Assembly: GCA_963801045.1 (NCBI GenBank)
Contig: CAWDDC010000003.1
Location: forward strand, 310,001 to 374,000
From: JACCWP01 sp963801045
GTDB taxonomy: Bacteria; Actinomycetota; Actinomycetes; Propionibacteriales; Nocardioidaceae
Direction: 5' to 3'
DNA length: 64,000 bases
The notes under the pieces are model-generated. The model was not told the DNA's origin, did not search any database, and saw only the letters and a list, made by a program, of their open reading frames with translations. Below, in pieces: positions 1-8,836 of this stretch; the stretch's first letter is position 1; each line of letters opens with the position of its first letter. A program made the position numbers and the translations under genes.

Positions 1-83
1 CTGACCCGCCGCGCCGACACCGGCAGCTGCGGTGGCCGATTCGTTCAAGCCACCTCGTCCCTGCCGCTCCTAGCCTCGTCCCC

Positions 84-482
84 ATGACCGCTCGATTCGC
101 CGCCATCGGCCTCGTCGCCACCGACATGGGCCGCACCCTCGCCTTCTACCGCCAGCTCGGCCTCGACCTGCCGCCCGAGGCCGACGACCAGCCGCACGTC
201 GAGGCCGCGCTCCCCGGTGGGCTGCGGCTGATGTTCGACACTCTCGCGACGGTGCAGTCGTTCGACCCGCAGTGGAGCCTGTCGCGGCAGGGTCAGCCCA
301 CCTCGCTGGCCTTCGGGTGCGACTCGCCCGCCGACGTCGACGCGACGTACGCCGCCCTCACCGGCGCGGGCTACGAGGGCCACCTCGAGCCGTGGGACGC
401 CGAGTGGGGAATGCGCTACGCCGTGGTGCACGACCCCGAGGGCCGCGGCGTCGACCTGTTCGCCCTGCTCGCGACCGACTGA
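84..482 (+). CDS. VOC (glyoxalase/bleomycin-resistance) superfamily protein
   Basis: This 132-residue protein has the usual length of a single-domain VOC-fold protein. It opens with a beta strand ending in TDMGRTLAFY, the typical first helix start of the family, and ends with the last-strand pattern VHDPEGRGVDLFA, where the metal-binding Glu of glyoxalases is replaced by a less canonical residue. VOC proteins are cytoplasmic enzymes or binding proteins for diverse small molecules, so the substrate cannot be named. The ATG at 84 follows a purine-poor leader with no strong ribosome site. The gene ends two bases before the convergent L,D-transpeptidase and appears to be a single-gene unit. It is intact. 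Confidence 0.75.
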   Translation: MTARFAAIGLVATDMGRTLAFYRQLGLDLPPEADDQPHVEAALPGGLRLMFDTLATVQSFDPQWSLSRQGQPTSLAFGCDSPADVDATYAALTGAGYEGHLEPWDAEWGMRYAVVHDPEGRGVDLFALLATD

Positions 483-483
483 G

Positions 484-1178
484 TCAGGCGACGACGACGA
501 CGGGGGTGCCGATCGGCGCGAACTGCCACAGCGTGCGGGCGTCGCGCGGGCGCTGGCGGATGCAGCCGGCCGACTGGGGGGTGCCGAGGTCGGACCACGA
601 CTGCATCAGCTCGCCGGCGCCGTCGCGCGGGATGTCGTGGAAGCCGATCGCCGCGTTGTCGCCCTCGGTGAACCGCACCATCCACCGCATCGTGCTGTCG
701 TAGTCGAACGCGGTCGCCGTCGCCGAGCGGGAGTAGACCGCGTAGTGACCGGGGTCGAGGTTGTCGTGGACGCTGCCGGAGACGAGGTAGGTGCTGCGCA
801 CCGAGCCGCCGTCGCGGACCAGCCACACCTGTTGCGCGGACAGGTCGAACACGACCCGGCGCCCGGCGCCGGACCGGTCCGGCGGGGCGGGGTCGATGGC
901 GTCGCGGTCGGGCTCGGCGTCGCGGAGACGAGGGCCCCGGCCTCGGCGAGCCGGTCGGTGTAGAGCAGCAGCGGGTCGAGTCCCGGCCACACCAGGGCGT
1001 CGTCGGCGGCGGCATCGGCCTGCCCGCGGCCGGAGGAGCCGGCCGCGGCGACGGACTGGTCGGGCAGCACCCCGACCGCGGCCACGGCCGCCATCAGCGT
1101 GAGGGTCACCGACACGGCGAACGCCAAGGCGCGCAAAGGGCGCAGCCGAACGGCGTCGTCCCGGTGTCGGTGCGTCAT
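484..1178 (-). CDS. L,D-transpeptidase (YkuD domain), exported; frameshifted in this sequence
   Basis: The protein starts at an ATG at 1178 with a charged N-terminus and a hydrophobic segment (LAFAVSVTLTLMAAVAAVGV), so it is probably exported or membrane anchored. A Thr/Pro-rich linker follows and then a YkuD catalytic domain. That domain contains the conserved His in IGFHDIP and the nucleophile block SAGCIR, which define L,D-transpeptidases that form 3-3 crosslinks in peptidoglycan or attach proteins to it. The N-terminal and catalytic parts lie in different frames; the change occurs between about 890 and 950 in the low-complexity linker, where the exact base cannot be placed. It is directly downstream of the ParA gene on the same strand. 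Confidence 0.75.
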
Positions 1179-1183
1179 CGCGG

Positions 1184-2071
1184 TCACTCTATCGGCGGCA
1201 CCGCCCGCACACGGCCACCCGCCGCCGCGTTTCCGTACCAACGGCGTGGTATGTGCGCCGACCGGCGCGGCGTCAGCCCCGTCAGTCGGCGCAGCCGGTG
1301 TCGGCGTCGACCGACCAGGCCACGCGCCAGCGCGCGGTAGGCCTCGGCGCCCTTGTGCGTGCGCGACGTCGACAGGATGGAGCGGCCCAGGGCCGGCGCC
1401 TCCGCGAAGCGGATGGTCTTGGGCACCGGCGGCTCGAGCACGTCGAGGTCGTACGTGCTCGAGATCGCGTCCAGCACCGTCCGGGCGTGCTGGGTGCGGC
1501 CGTCGTACAGCGTCGGCAGCACCCCGAGGATCACCAGATCGGGGTTGGTGAAGCGGCGCACGTCGTGGATGGTGTCCAGCAGCTGGCCGACCCCCCGGTG
1601 CGACAACGTCTCGCACTGCAGCGGCACCAGCACCTGGTCGGCGGCCGACAGCGCCGCGACGGTGAGCACGCCCAGCGTCGGCGGACAGTCGACGATCACC
1701 CAGTCGTAGTCGTCGGCGACCTCCTCCAGGGCGACCCGGAGCAGGTGCTCGCGACCGGTGCGGGTCAGCAGCGCCGGCTCGGCCGCGGCCAGGTCGATCG
1801 TGGCGGGGAGCAGGTCGGGCCCCTCCTCGACGGTGACCAGCACGTTGCCGATCTTGTCCTCGCCGAGCAGCACCTGGTGCACCGAGCGCTCCAGGTCCTC
1901 GGGGTCGATGCCGAGCGAGAAGGTCAGGCACGCCTGCGGGTCGAGGTCGACGAGCAGCACCCGCTGCCCGAGCTCGACCAGCCCGGCGCCGAGCGAGGCC
2001 ACGGTCGTGGTCTTGGCGACGCCGCCCTTCTGGTTGGCGACGGCCAGCACGGTTCCCACCCGGCCCATCAT
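1184..2071 (-). CDS. ParA/Soj-family ATPase
   Basis: The protein begins MMGRVGTVLAVANQKGG and carries the deviant Walker A motif KGGVAKTTT near residue 15, the Walker A-prime segment LLVDLDPQ, and the Walker B region WVIVDCPPTLG, in the spacing of ParA/Soj partitioning ATPases. Such proteins bind DNA non-specifically when ATP-bound and move chromosomes or large cargoes. No parB is beside it, so this is probably an orphan actinobacterial ParA like those near scpAB rather than an origin-proximal parA. The C-terminal 30 residues are basic and Arg-rich and could be affected by a shift. Start is the ATG at 2071 or 2068. The L,D-transpeptidase gene begins six bases after its stop. Confidence 0.85.
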   Translation of the reverse strand: MMGRVGTVLAVANQKGGVAKTTTVASLGAGLVELGQRVLLVDLDPQACLTFSLGIDPEDLERSVHQVLLGEDKIGNVLVTVEEGPDLLPATIDLAAAEPALLTRTGREHLLRVALEEVADDYDWVIVDCPPTLGVLTVAALSAADQVLVPLQCETLSHRGVGQLLDTIHDVRRFTNPDLVILGVLPTLYDGRTQHARTVLDAISSTYDLDVLEPPVPKTIRFAEAPALGRSILSTSRTHKGAEAYRALARGLVGRRRHRLRRLTGLTPRRSAHIPRRWYGNAAAGGRVRAVPPIE

Positions 2072-2179
2072 GCCTTGCCGAGACCAGTCCCTGTAGCGCG
2101 ACCGCGGACCGGGCGCCGCCAGGAGCCGACCCCGGACCACCCTGTGGGTCGGCTGTGCGCCGACTGCGATGCTGAGCCG

Positions 2180-2949
2180 GTGCCGCCCCGGACCCGTACG
2201 TGCGTCGTCACCGGTGCGACCGCCGGCATCGGAGCCGCCTTCGCCCGTGCGCTGGCCGCGCGTGGCGACGACCTGGTGCTGGTCGCCCGGGACGAGCAGC
2301 GGCTGCGCGCGCAGGCCGACGAGCTCGCCGCCCGGCACCGCGGGCGCGTCCGGGTGCTGGCGGCCGACCTGGCGACCGACGCCGGCACTGCCGGCCGTCG
2401 CCGAGGTGCTCACCGACCACGAGACGCCGGTCGACCTGCTGGTCAACAACGCCGGCTTCGGGCTGCGGACGCGGTTCCCCGACACCCCGCTGGCCGACGA
2501 GGAGCGGTCCCTCGACGTCATGGTCCGCGCCCCGCTGCGGCTGTGCCACGCGGCGCTGCCCGGCATGGTCGAGCGCGGTCGCGGCGCGGTGGTCAACGTG
2601 GCCAGCGTCGCGGGGTTCATGCCGCGCGGCACCTACGGCGCGCACAAGGCCTGGCTGATCAGCCTCAGCCGCTGGCTCGACGTCACCTACCGCGGGCAGG
2701 GCGTGCGGGTGATGGCGCTGTGCCCCGGCTTCGTGCGCACCGAGTTCCACCAGCGGATGGACGCCGACATGCGCGGCGTGCCCGGCTGGATGTGGCTCGA
2801 CGCCGACCGCCTCGTCCGCGACGCGCTGGCCGACCTCGCGAACGGGTGTCAGCGTCTCGGTGCCGTCACGGCGCTACCAGGTGCTGGCCCGGCTGGCCCG
2901 CATCGCCCCCGCCGGCCTCGCCGAGCGCGCCGGCCGCCGCGGCCGCTGA
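2180..2949 (+). CDS. short-chain dehydrogenase/reductase; two frameshifts
   Basis: A GTG start at 2180 gives a classical SDR of about 255 residues. The cofactor motif is TGATAGIGAA, the NNAG motif follows near residue 85, and the catalytic Ser plus YGAHK (YxxxK) are present. The Gly-rich motif is followed by a strand ending LVLVARDE, where Arg after the strand suggests NADP(H) preference. Substrate unknown. Removing the A at about 2387 and the T at about 2847 restores one continuous reading frame ending at a TGA at 2947-2949, so both are probably sequence errors. It converges on the ring-opening amidohydrolase with three bases between the stops and is not part of that operon. Confidence 0.8.
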
Positions 2950-2952
2950 CCG

Positions 2953-4060
2953 TCAGCCCAGGTCGACGATGGCGGCCACCGGGCCGCCGCCCTCGGGACC
3001 CTGGTGGGCCGCCGAGACCGACACGAACACGGCCGGGTCGCCGGTCACCGCGGCGCTGACCCCGCCGACGCAGGCCTTGATCTGCCGGTGCCAGTGCACG
3101 TCCGAGTCGTCCAGCATGGCGTTGCGGCGCCCGCGTACGGCGCCGTCCTGGCTGACCTCGCACTTGAGGAAGACGTTGACCAGCCGGCCCTCGAGGTCGG
3201 ACGGGTGCGGCCGCTCCGGGAGGTCGAGCCCGGCATCGCGGATCGCGGCCCAGATGCCGTCGGCGTCGAGCGCGTCCTGCATCACCGAGTGCCCGATCCG
3301 GTAGCGGCCGCCGACGCCACGCGCGTTGCCCACCACGACGACCTGCGCCCGGTCGAGCTCGACGCCGGACGAGCACGAGGCCACCGCCGAGTAGAGCTCG
3401 CGGTCGTGCATGACGTCGGCGTCGGTCGGCATCTCGATCTCGCCCAGCGCGACACCGACGCCGAGCGCCGTGGTGCCGTTGGACAGGTCCATCGACTCGT
3501 GGGTCTGCTCGGTCCACACCGTCTCGCCGCGGCTCTTGGCGTCGCGGATGGTGTGGATCGTCAGCAGCGGCGTCTTGGTCTGCACGTAGTGCACGTCGGC
3601 GACGTCGGTGATGCCGGCGCGCTCCATCGCCACCTTGACCGCGTCGGCGACCTTGCGTGATCATCGCCACCCGGCCGATGTCCTCGGGCAGCAGCTGCTC
3701 GCTCATCGCGAAGCCCACGGTCAGCCGCAGGTCGTCGCTCGGCTCGACCGTGCCGTCGGGCACCGTGGCGAAGACCGTCGCGTGCGGGCTGATCACGCCG
3801 TCGGTGCCGCCCGACCACACGATCGGGATCTGCTTGACCTCGTCGGCGGAGCGGGTGCCCTTGGCGGCGATCACCTCGCGGAACGCGCGGTCGGCGATGA
3901 TCCGGGTGTAGTCGTTGACCCCGCCGTTGCCCTCGGTCTTGCCGATGACCGCGATGACCCGGTCGGCCTCCAGCACGCCGTCGTCGATGAGCGTCGCCAG
4001 CTCGCTGGCGTCGGCGACGGAGTGGATCGGGATCTTGCGTACTTCGATGGCTGCGGGCAC
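2953..4060 (-). CDS. ring-opening amidohydrolase, probable barbiturase; one frameshift
   Basis: The protein belongs to the cyanuric acid hydrolase/barbiturase family, which hydrolyses one amide bond in a cyclic ureide using paired Ser-Lys sites. The N-terminal third shows the signature GKTEGNGGVNDYTR and IVWSGGTDGVISPH; the later domains contain VGNARGVGGRYRIGHS and a C-terminal FVSVSAAHQGPEGGGP. Length (about 367 residues) fits the family. The reading frame breaks at about 3655 and is restored by dropping one base, giving the continuous segment MITKVADAVKVAMERAG. It is the last gene of the leftward operon, 36 bp after carbamate kinase. Cytosine deaminase and base permeases upstream favour barbiturate over cyanurate as substrate; the product would be ureidomalonate. 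Residue patterns that separate the two activities were not compared, so the activity is inferred from context. Confidence 0.8.
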
Positions 4061-4096
4061 GACTGGCCTTGCCTTTCTGAGCGGATCGACGGTGGG

Positions 4097-5044
4097 TCAG
4101 ACGATCGGTGCGGGGGGATGCACGCGGGTGCCGATGGTGCCGGAGACCGCCTCGGCGATCAGCGGCAGCGACGTGATGACCGCGATGTTGCGGGTACGTT
4201 CGGCGAAGCGTGTCACGGCCTCGATCTTGGGCCCCATCGACCCCGCCGCGAAGTGCCCCTCCGCCGCGAGGGCGCGCAGCTCGTCGCTGGTGACGTCGCC
4301 GATCGGACGAGCGTCGGGCGTGCCCCAGCCGACCACCGCGGCCTCCACGTCGGTGGCGATCACCAGCACGTCGGCGAGGACCTGCTCCGCGAGCAGCGCG
4401 GCGGTCAGGTCCTTGTCGATCACGGCCTCGACGCCGACGTAGCCCTCGCCCTCCCGGCGCACGGTGGGGATGCCGCCGCCGCCGCTGCACACCACCACGT
4501 AGCCGGCGGTGATCAGGGCCTTGGCGGCGGGGAAGTCCAGGCAGCGCAGCGGCTCCGGCGAGGCGACCACGCGGCGCCACCCGCGGTCGCCGATCCGCTT
4601 CCAGTGCTGTCCGAGCTCGATCATCAGCGCGGCCTCGTCCTCGTCCGCGTAGCGACCGATCGGCTTGGTCGGGTCGGAGAAGCCGGGGTCCGCCTCGTCG
4701 ACCAGCGTGCGCGAGACCAGCGCGGCCACCGGCACCGGCAGGCCGCGGTCGACGAGCGCCTGGTCGAGCGTGTCCAGCACCAGCATGCCGATGGTCGCCT
4801 GGGTCTGCGCACCGCACCAGTCCAGCGGCACCGGCGGCACGACCTCGGCGGCGAGCTCGTTCTTGAGCAGCAGGTTGCCCACCTGCGGGCCGTTGCCGTG
4901 CGTGAGCACCACCTCGTGGCCCTCGCTCACCAGCTCGGCGACACTCTCCATCGCCTCGGCGATGGCGACGCGCTGGTCGATCGGTCCCGCGGTGCCGTCG
5001 GGGGCCGTCATGGCGTTGCCGCCCAGAGCCACCACGAGTCGCAT
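4097..5044 (-). CDS. arcC: carbamate kinase
   Basis: This intact 315-residue protein matches carbamate kinase along its length: the opening VVALGGNA, then THGNGPQVG, DWCGAQTQATIG, VVCSGGGGIP, and the nucleotide-contact segment VIDKDL and AAGSMGPKI. The enzyme interconverts carbamoyl phosphate plus ADP with ATP, carbon dioxide and ammonia. No arginine deiminase or ornithine carbamoyltransferase is present, so the usual arginine source of carbamoyl phosphate is missing. The candidate supplier in this window is the DUF2877-FdrA-DUF1116 set at 30.9-34.5 kb. The ATG at 5044 lies inside the end of the cytosine deaminase frame, which argues for translational coupling. Confidence 0.93.
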   Translation of the reverse strand: MRLVVALGGNAMTAPDGTAGPIDQRVAIAEAMESVAELVSEGHEVVLTHGNGPQVGNLLLKNELAAEVVPPVPLDWCGAQTQATIGMLVLDTLDQALVDRGLPVPVAALVSRTLVDEADPGFSDPTKPIGRYADEDEAALMIELGQHWKRIGDRGWRRVVASPEPLRCLDFPAAKALITAGYVVVCSGGGGIPTVRREGEGYVGVEAVIDKDLTAALLAEQVLADVLVIATDVEAAVVGWGTPDARPIGDVTSDELRALAAEGHFAAGSMGPKIEAVTRFAERTRNIAVITSLPLIAEAVSGTIGTRVHPPAPIV

Positions 5045-5539
5045 GGACCCGAATCTAGACGGTGCCGGCCGTTCAGAGCCGGGTCGTCCTCGCCGATGTC
5101 CTCGTTCCACAGCGAGGGCTCGGCGGCGATGAACTCCTGCATCATCGCCACGCACTCCGCCGACTCGGCGTCGACGACCTCGACGCCGTACGAGCGCAGC
5201 AGGACCTCGGCGCCCATGAAGGTCCGGTTCTCGCCGAGCACCACCCGGCCGATCCCGTACAGCAGCACCGCCCCGCTGCACATGTGGCAGGGCGACAGCG
5301 TCGTGTACATCGTCGCCCGGCGGTAGGTCGACGCCGGCAGCCTGCCGACGTTCTCCAGCGCGTCGGTCTCGCCGTGCCGGATCGCGCTGCCCAGCTGCAC
5401 CCGCTGGTTGCGTCCGACGCCGAGCACGACCCCGTCGGCGACGAGGGCGGCGCCGATCGGGATGCCGCCCTCGGCGCGTCCGGCGCGCGCCTGCTCGATC
5501 GCCAGCCCGAGGAAGCGGGTCGTCGTCGTCAGTGAGCAC
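5008..5539 (-). CDS. cytosine deaminase, yeast Fcy1 type (CDA fold); frameshift near start
   Basis: The protein carries the zinc-site motifs HGETDALEN and SPCHMC of the cytidine deaminase fold. It also carries features characteristic of the fungal cytosine deaminase rather than of TadA or guanine deaminase: the order GGIPIGAALV, ENVGRLP, YTTLSPC, YGIGRVVLGEN, and the terminal WNEDIGE. The reaction would be cytosine to uracil plus ammonia. A GTG at 5539 overlaps the stop of the permease; the run of GAC codons after it contains one extra base, since removing it gives VLTDDDTRFLGLAIEQA. The frame continues past the family-typical end and stops at 5008 inside carbamate kinase. Context (cytosine-type permease before, barbiturase after) supports a pyrimidine role. 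Confidence 0.82.
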
Positions 5540-6920
5540 GTACGGGTCCCTTCTCGGTCCTCGACAGGACCGCGTAGATCACGGCGGCCGCCACCGCCCC
5601 GGCGAACCAGGACAGGTCGACGTTGCCGAGCGCCTTGGCGCCCGGGCCCTGCAGGTACGTCGGGATGCCGAACTCGAACGCCCAGGTGGCGGCCATCCCC
5701 AGCACGAACGCGACCAGCGCGCTCCACCGCACGTCGGCGAGCCGGCCGGCACCCGGCGGGTCGAGCAGCACGTCGGCGTCGACCCGACCGCCGCTCAGCC
5801 AGTAGTAGTGGACCAGCATGATCGCCGCCCACGGCGCCACCCAGGTGACCAGGCTCGCCAGCCAGCCGTCCAGCGCGTGCGCGAAGTCGGTCTGGTAGAC
5901 GAGCACGACGGTGAACGCGGTGGCGAAGACCCCGACGGCGTAGACGACCGCGCGCCGGCTGACCCGCAGGTCGAGCGCCAGCGCGCACACGGCGCAGGAG
6001 TAGATGTTCAGGATGTTGGTGGCGATCGGGCCGTGCAGCACCAGCAGCAGCACGGGGATGGCCAGCGCCCCGTAGGACTCGACGATCAGCTCGCCGGGGT
6101 CGACCGCGCCGTTGACGCTGGCGAGGCTCGCGCCGAGCACGCCCAGCCACACGACCGGCAGGAACTGGCCGAGGGTCGAGGCCGCATAAAGCCGCCGCGG
6201 CGGCACCGCCCTCGGCACGAACCGCGAGTAGTCGCTGGCGTACGCGAACCAGGTGATGCCCCACCCGATGCCGATCGCCGTCATCACCGTCGACATGGCC
6301 GACAGCCGGTCGGTGCCGGTGAGGCCGGCGCCGGCGTAGGACCAGTCGATGTCGAGCCGGGACCAGGCCACCGCCGTCATCGCGACGAGCACGACCAGCG
6401 TGACCGGCACGGTGTACTTCTCGAAGGTCGCGATCCAGGTGTAGCCGTTGGCGGCGATCCACACCTGCAGCACCATGATCACCGCGACCACCAGCAGCTT
6501 GGTGCCGGTGCCGCCGGTGTAGCCGATCTCGCCGAGCAGCGCGATCACCAGGTCGAGCACGATCCAGGTGTTGATCGCGCACCACCCGGCCGACATCACG
6601 CCCTGGATGACGGTGGGCAGGTAGGCGCCGCGACGGCCGAACGCCGACCGGGTCAGCACCATCTGGGTGACGCCGGTGCGCTGGCCCATCAGCACGAACA
6701 GGCCGAACAGCGCCATGCCGACCAGGTTGCCGGCGACCAGGACGAGGACGGTGTCGCGCAGCCCGAGGCCGATGTTGATGCCGAGGGCGCCGAGCACCCA
6801 GTTGATCGGGGCGATGTTGGCGCCCGCCCAGATCCAGAACTGCTGCCCGGGGGTCGACACCCGGGCCGCCTCCGGGACGGGTGCGAGCCCGTGGTGCAGG
6901 TCGGTCGCGTCCGTGGTCAT
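5529..6920 (-). CDS. NCS1-family nucleobase permease (cytosine/hydantoin type)
   Basis: An intact 463-residue membrane protein with about twelve hydrophobic segments. The pattern WIWAGANIAPINWVLGALG near residue 30, followed by a helix ending GQRTGVTQMVLTRSAFGRRG, is the start of the NCS1 family, which imports cytosine, uracil, allantoin or hydantoins with protons or sodium. The cytoplasmic loop and helix with GWGITWFAYASDYSRFVP also fits. Cytosine is the likely substrate because the next gene encodes a cytosine deaminase whose start overlaps this stop. The ATG at 6920 overlaps the HyuB stop (ATGA), so translation is coupled through the operon. Confidence 0.88.
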   Translation of the reverse strand: MTTDATDLHHGLAPVPEAARVSTPGQQFWIWAGANIAPINWVLGALGINIGLGLRDTVLVLVAGNLVGMALFGLFVLMGQRTGVTQMVLTRSAFGRRGAYLPTVIQGVMSAGWCAINTWIVLDLVIALLGEIGYTGGTGTKLLVVAVIMVLQVWIAANGYTWIATFEKYTVPVTLVVLVAMTAVAWSRLDIDWSYAGAGLTGTDRLSAMSTVMTAIGIGWGITWFAYASDYSRFVPRAVPPRRLYAASTLGQFLPVVWLGVLGASLASVNGAVDPGELIVESYGALAIPVLLLVLHGPIATNILNIYSCAVCALALDLRVSRRAVVYAVGVFATAFTVVLVYQTDFAHALDGWLASLVTWVAPWAAIMLVHYYWLSGGRVDADVLLDPPGAGRLADVRWSALVAFVLGMAATWAFEFGIPTYLQGPGAKALGNVDLSWFAGAVAAAVIYAVLSRTEKGPVRAH

Positions 6921-8836
6921 CGCCAGTCCACCTCCGCAGCAGTCGCACCGCCCGCCAGCCGGGCGTAGCCAGGTCCCCGGTCGAAGAACGGTTCGCGGTC
7001 GGCTCGCCCGGCGCGCAGCTCGTCCCGGCGCGCCCGGGTCAGGTCGGCGTCGTACGCCAGGTCGCCGGCGTCGGCCGTCCCGGTGACCACGACGCCGTAG
7101 TCGTCCAGTGCCGACCGCGGTGACACCTTGGCCCAGCGCAGGTCCCGCAGGACCGCGTCGGGGTCGCGGTCGAGCGGGTCGCCCCACCCGCCGCCACCGG
7201 TGGTGCGGATGCGGATCACCTCACCTGCGCGCACCGGCTCGTCGTCGGCCAGCGCGTCGACCTCGCGCTCGTGCGGGCCGCCGGGGTCGATGACGACCTG
7301 GAACGGCGTGCCGGCCTTGCCGCCTCTGACTCCCCAGCAGGCGAGGATCGACCGGTCGGCGATCGACATGAAGTGGGCGTCCTTGAGCATCCGGATGTGC
7401 TTCTCGTAACCCAGCCCGCCGCGGTACTCCCCCGCGCCGCCCGAGTCGAGCGCGAGGCCCAGACGCTCGACCACGAAGGGGAAACGCGACTCGGTGAACT
7501 CCGTCGGCAGGTTCCGCGAGTCGGGCACGACGTGGATGGTGTCCTCGCCGTCGGCGTAGTAGCGGCCGCCGGCCCCGCCGCCGAGCACCTCGCGCATCAG
7601 GTACGGCCGGCCGTCCATGTCGTCGCCGTAGACACCGGTGTAGCGGATGGTCTCCTGGTCGGCGGGCATCCGGCCGTCGACCGCCTTGGCCAGCACGCCG
7701 GCCAGGACCCCGAGCAGCCGCAGGATCACGAACGTGCGCGCGTTGGTGGGCGCCGGGAACACCGGGGTCAGCAGCGTGCCGGGTGGCGGGAACCGCATCT
7801 CGATCAGCGGCACGACGCCCTCGTTGACGTCGAGCTCGGCCATCCGTTCCGGCGTCTCCGCCAGGTTGCGCAGGATCGGCGCCAGCCACTTCTTGAGGAA
7901 CACGCCGTCGGAGTAGTCACCGCAGTGGTTGATCGGGCCCTTGGCCTGCGGCGAGGTGCCGTCGAAGTCGATCACCAGCCGTTCGCCGTCGGGGTCGTCG
8001 GCGGGCGTACGGGTCAGCGTGATCCGCTGGGTGTGCAGCATCGGCTCGTCGACGCCGTCGTGCTCGGCGTAGTCCTCCCACACCCAGCTGCCGACCGGGA
8101 TCCGGGACAGGATCTCGCGCCGGTACGTCTGCGTGGTGCGGTCGATGATCGCGTCGAAGCAGGACTCGACGACGTCGCGCCCGTACCGGTCGAACAGCTC
8201 GCCCAGGCGGCGGGCGCCCATCAGGCAGGCCGAGCACTCCGCGTCGAGGTCGGCGGCCAGCGACTCCGGCATCCGCGAGTTGCGGGTCATGATCGAGAGC
8301 GCCGCGCGGTTGGGCGCACCGGCGCTCCACAGCTTGATCGGGGGCACCATCAGCCCCTCCTCGAAGCACGAGGTCGCGTGGCTGGGCATCGATCCCGGCA
8401 CCGCGCCGCCGATGTCGTCGTGGTGGCCGAAGGCCTGCACGAACGCGACGACGGCTCCGTCATGGAAGACCGGCACGGTCACGCACAGGTCGGGCAGGTG
8501 CCCGATGCCGCCCTCGGAGCGGTAGACGTCGTTGTGGAAGAACACGTCGCCGGGCACCATCTCGGCGAGCGGGAAGTCGCGGGCGACCGGGTGCACCAGC
8601 GCGGAGTAGGAACGGCCGGTGAGCTTGCGCAGCAACCGGTCGTGGATGCCCGCGCGGAAGTCGTGCGCGTCCCGGATCATCGGCGAGCGGGACGTGCGCG
8701 CGATCGCCGTCTCCACCTCCTGCTCCACGGACGCCAGACTGCCCTGCACGATCTCGACCAGGACCGGGTCGGCACTCGTGCCGGCGTCGGGTGTCAGGGA
8801 CCCGAACGGGAACTGTGTCGGCACGGGCGCGCTCAC
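6917..8836 (-). CDS. hyuB: hydantoinase B/oxoprolinase family protein
   Basis: This intact 639-residue protein has the HyuB (hydantoinase B) domain over most of its length, with landmarks PMIRDAHDFRAGIHD, PGDVFFHNDVYRSEGGIGH, FGHHDDIGG and NHCGDY, and near the C-terminus the Gly-rich TTGGGGWGDP. HyuB pairs with HyuA in ATP-dependent ring opening of hydantoins or 5-oxoproline, and relatives act as acetone or acetophenone carboxylases. The GTG at 8836 overlaps the hyuA stop by four bases, so the pair is made together. The order HyuA then HyuB and the pyrimidine genes downstream make a cyclic amide the likely substrate, but which one cannot be read from sequence alone. Confidence 0.88.
   Translation of the reverse strand: MSAPVPTQFPFGSLTPDAGTSADPVLVEIVQGSLASVEQEVETAIARTSRSPMIRDAHDFRAGIHDRLLRKLTGRSYSALVHPVARDFPLAEMVPGDVFFHNDVYRSEGGIGHLPDLCVTVPVFHDGAVVAFVQAFGHHDDIGGAVPGSMPSHATSCFEEGLMVPPIKLWSAGAPNRAALSIMTRNSRMPESLAADLDAECSACLMGARRLGELFDRYGRDVVESCFDAIIDRTTQTYRREILSRIPVGSWVWEDYAEHDGVDEPMLHTQRITLTRTPADDPDGERLVIDFDGTSPQAKGPINHCGDYSDGVFLKKWLAPILRNLAETPERMAELDVNEGVVPLIEMRFPPPGTLLTPVFPAPTNARTFVILRLLGVLAGVLAKAVDGRMPADQETIRYTGVYGDDMDGRPYLMREVLGGGAGGRYYADGEDTIHVVPDSRNLPTEFTESRFPFVVERLGLALDSGGAGEYRGGLGYEKHIRMLKDAHFMSIADRSILACWGVRGGKAGTPFQVVIDPGGPHEREVDALADDEPVRAGEVIRIRTTGGGGWGDPLDRDPDAVLRDLRWAKVSPRSALDDYGVVVTGTADAGDLAYDADLTRARRDELRAGRADREPFFDRGPGYARLAGGATAAEVDWR

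Noticed and set aside
2180..2949. Programmed ribosomal frameshifting to explain split genes
   Set aside because: There is no common slippery sequence or downstream structure, and the changes occur in unrelated housekeeping genes at many positions.
2953..4060. Cyanuric acid hydrolase of an s-triazine pathway
   Set aside because: The family is the same, but no biuret hydrolase or long allophanate hydrolase is present and the neighbours handle pyrimidines. It is kept as an alternative, not as the main call.
5008..5539. tRNA adenosine deaminase (TadA) or guanine deaminase
   Set aside because: All share the zinc motifs, but the ENVGRLP and WNEDIGE segments and the operon with a nucleobase permease and barbiturase fit the Fcy1 cytosine deaminase group better.
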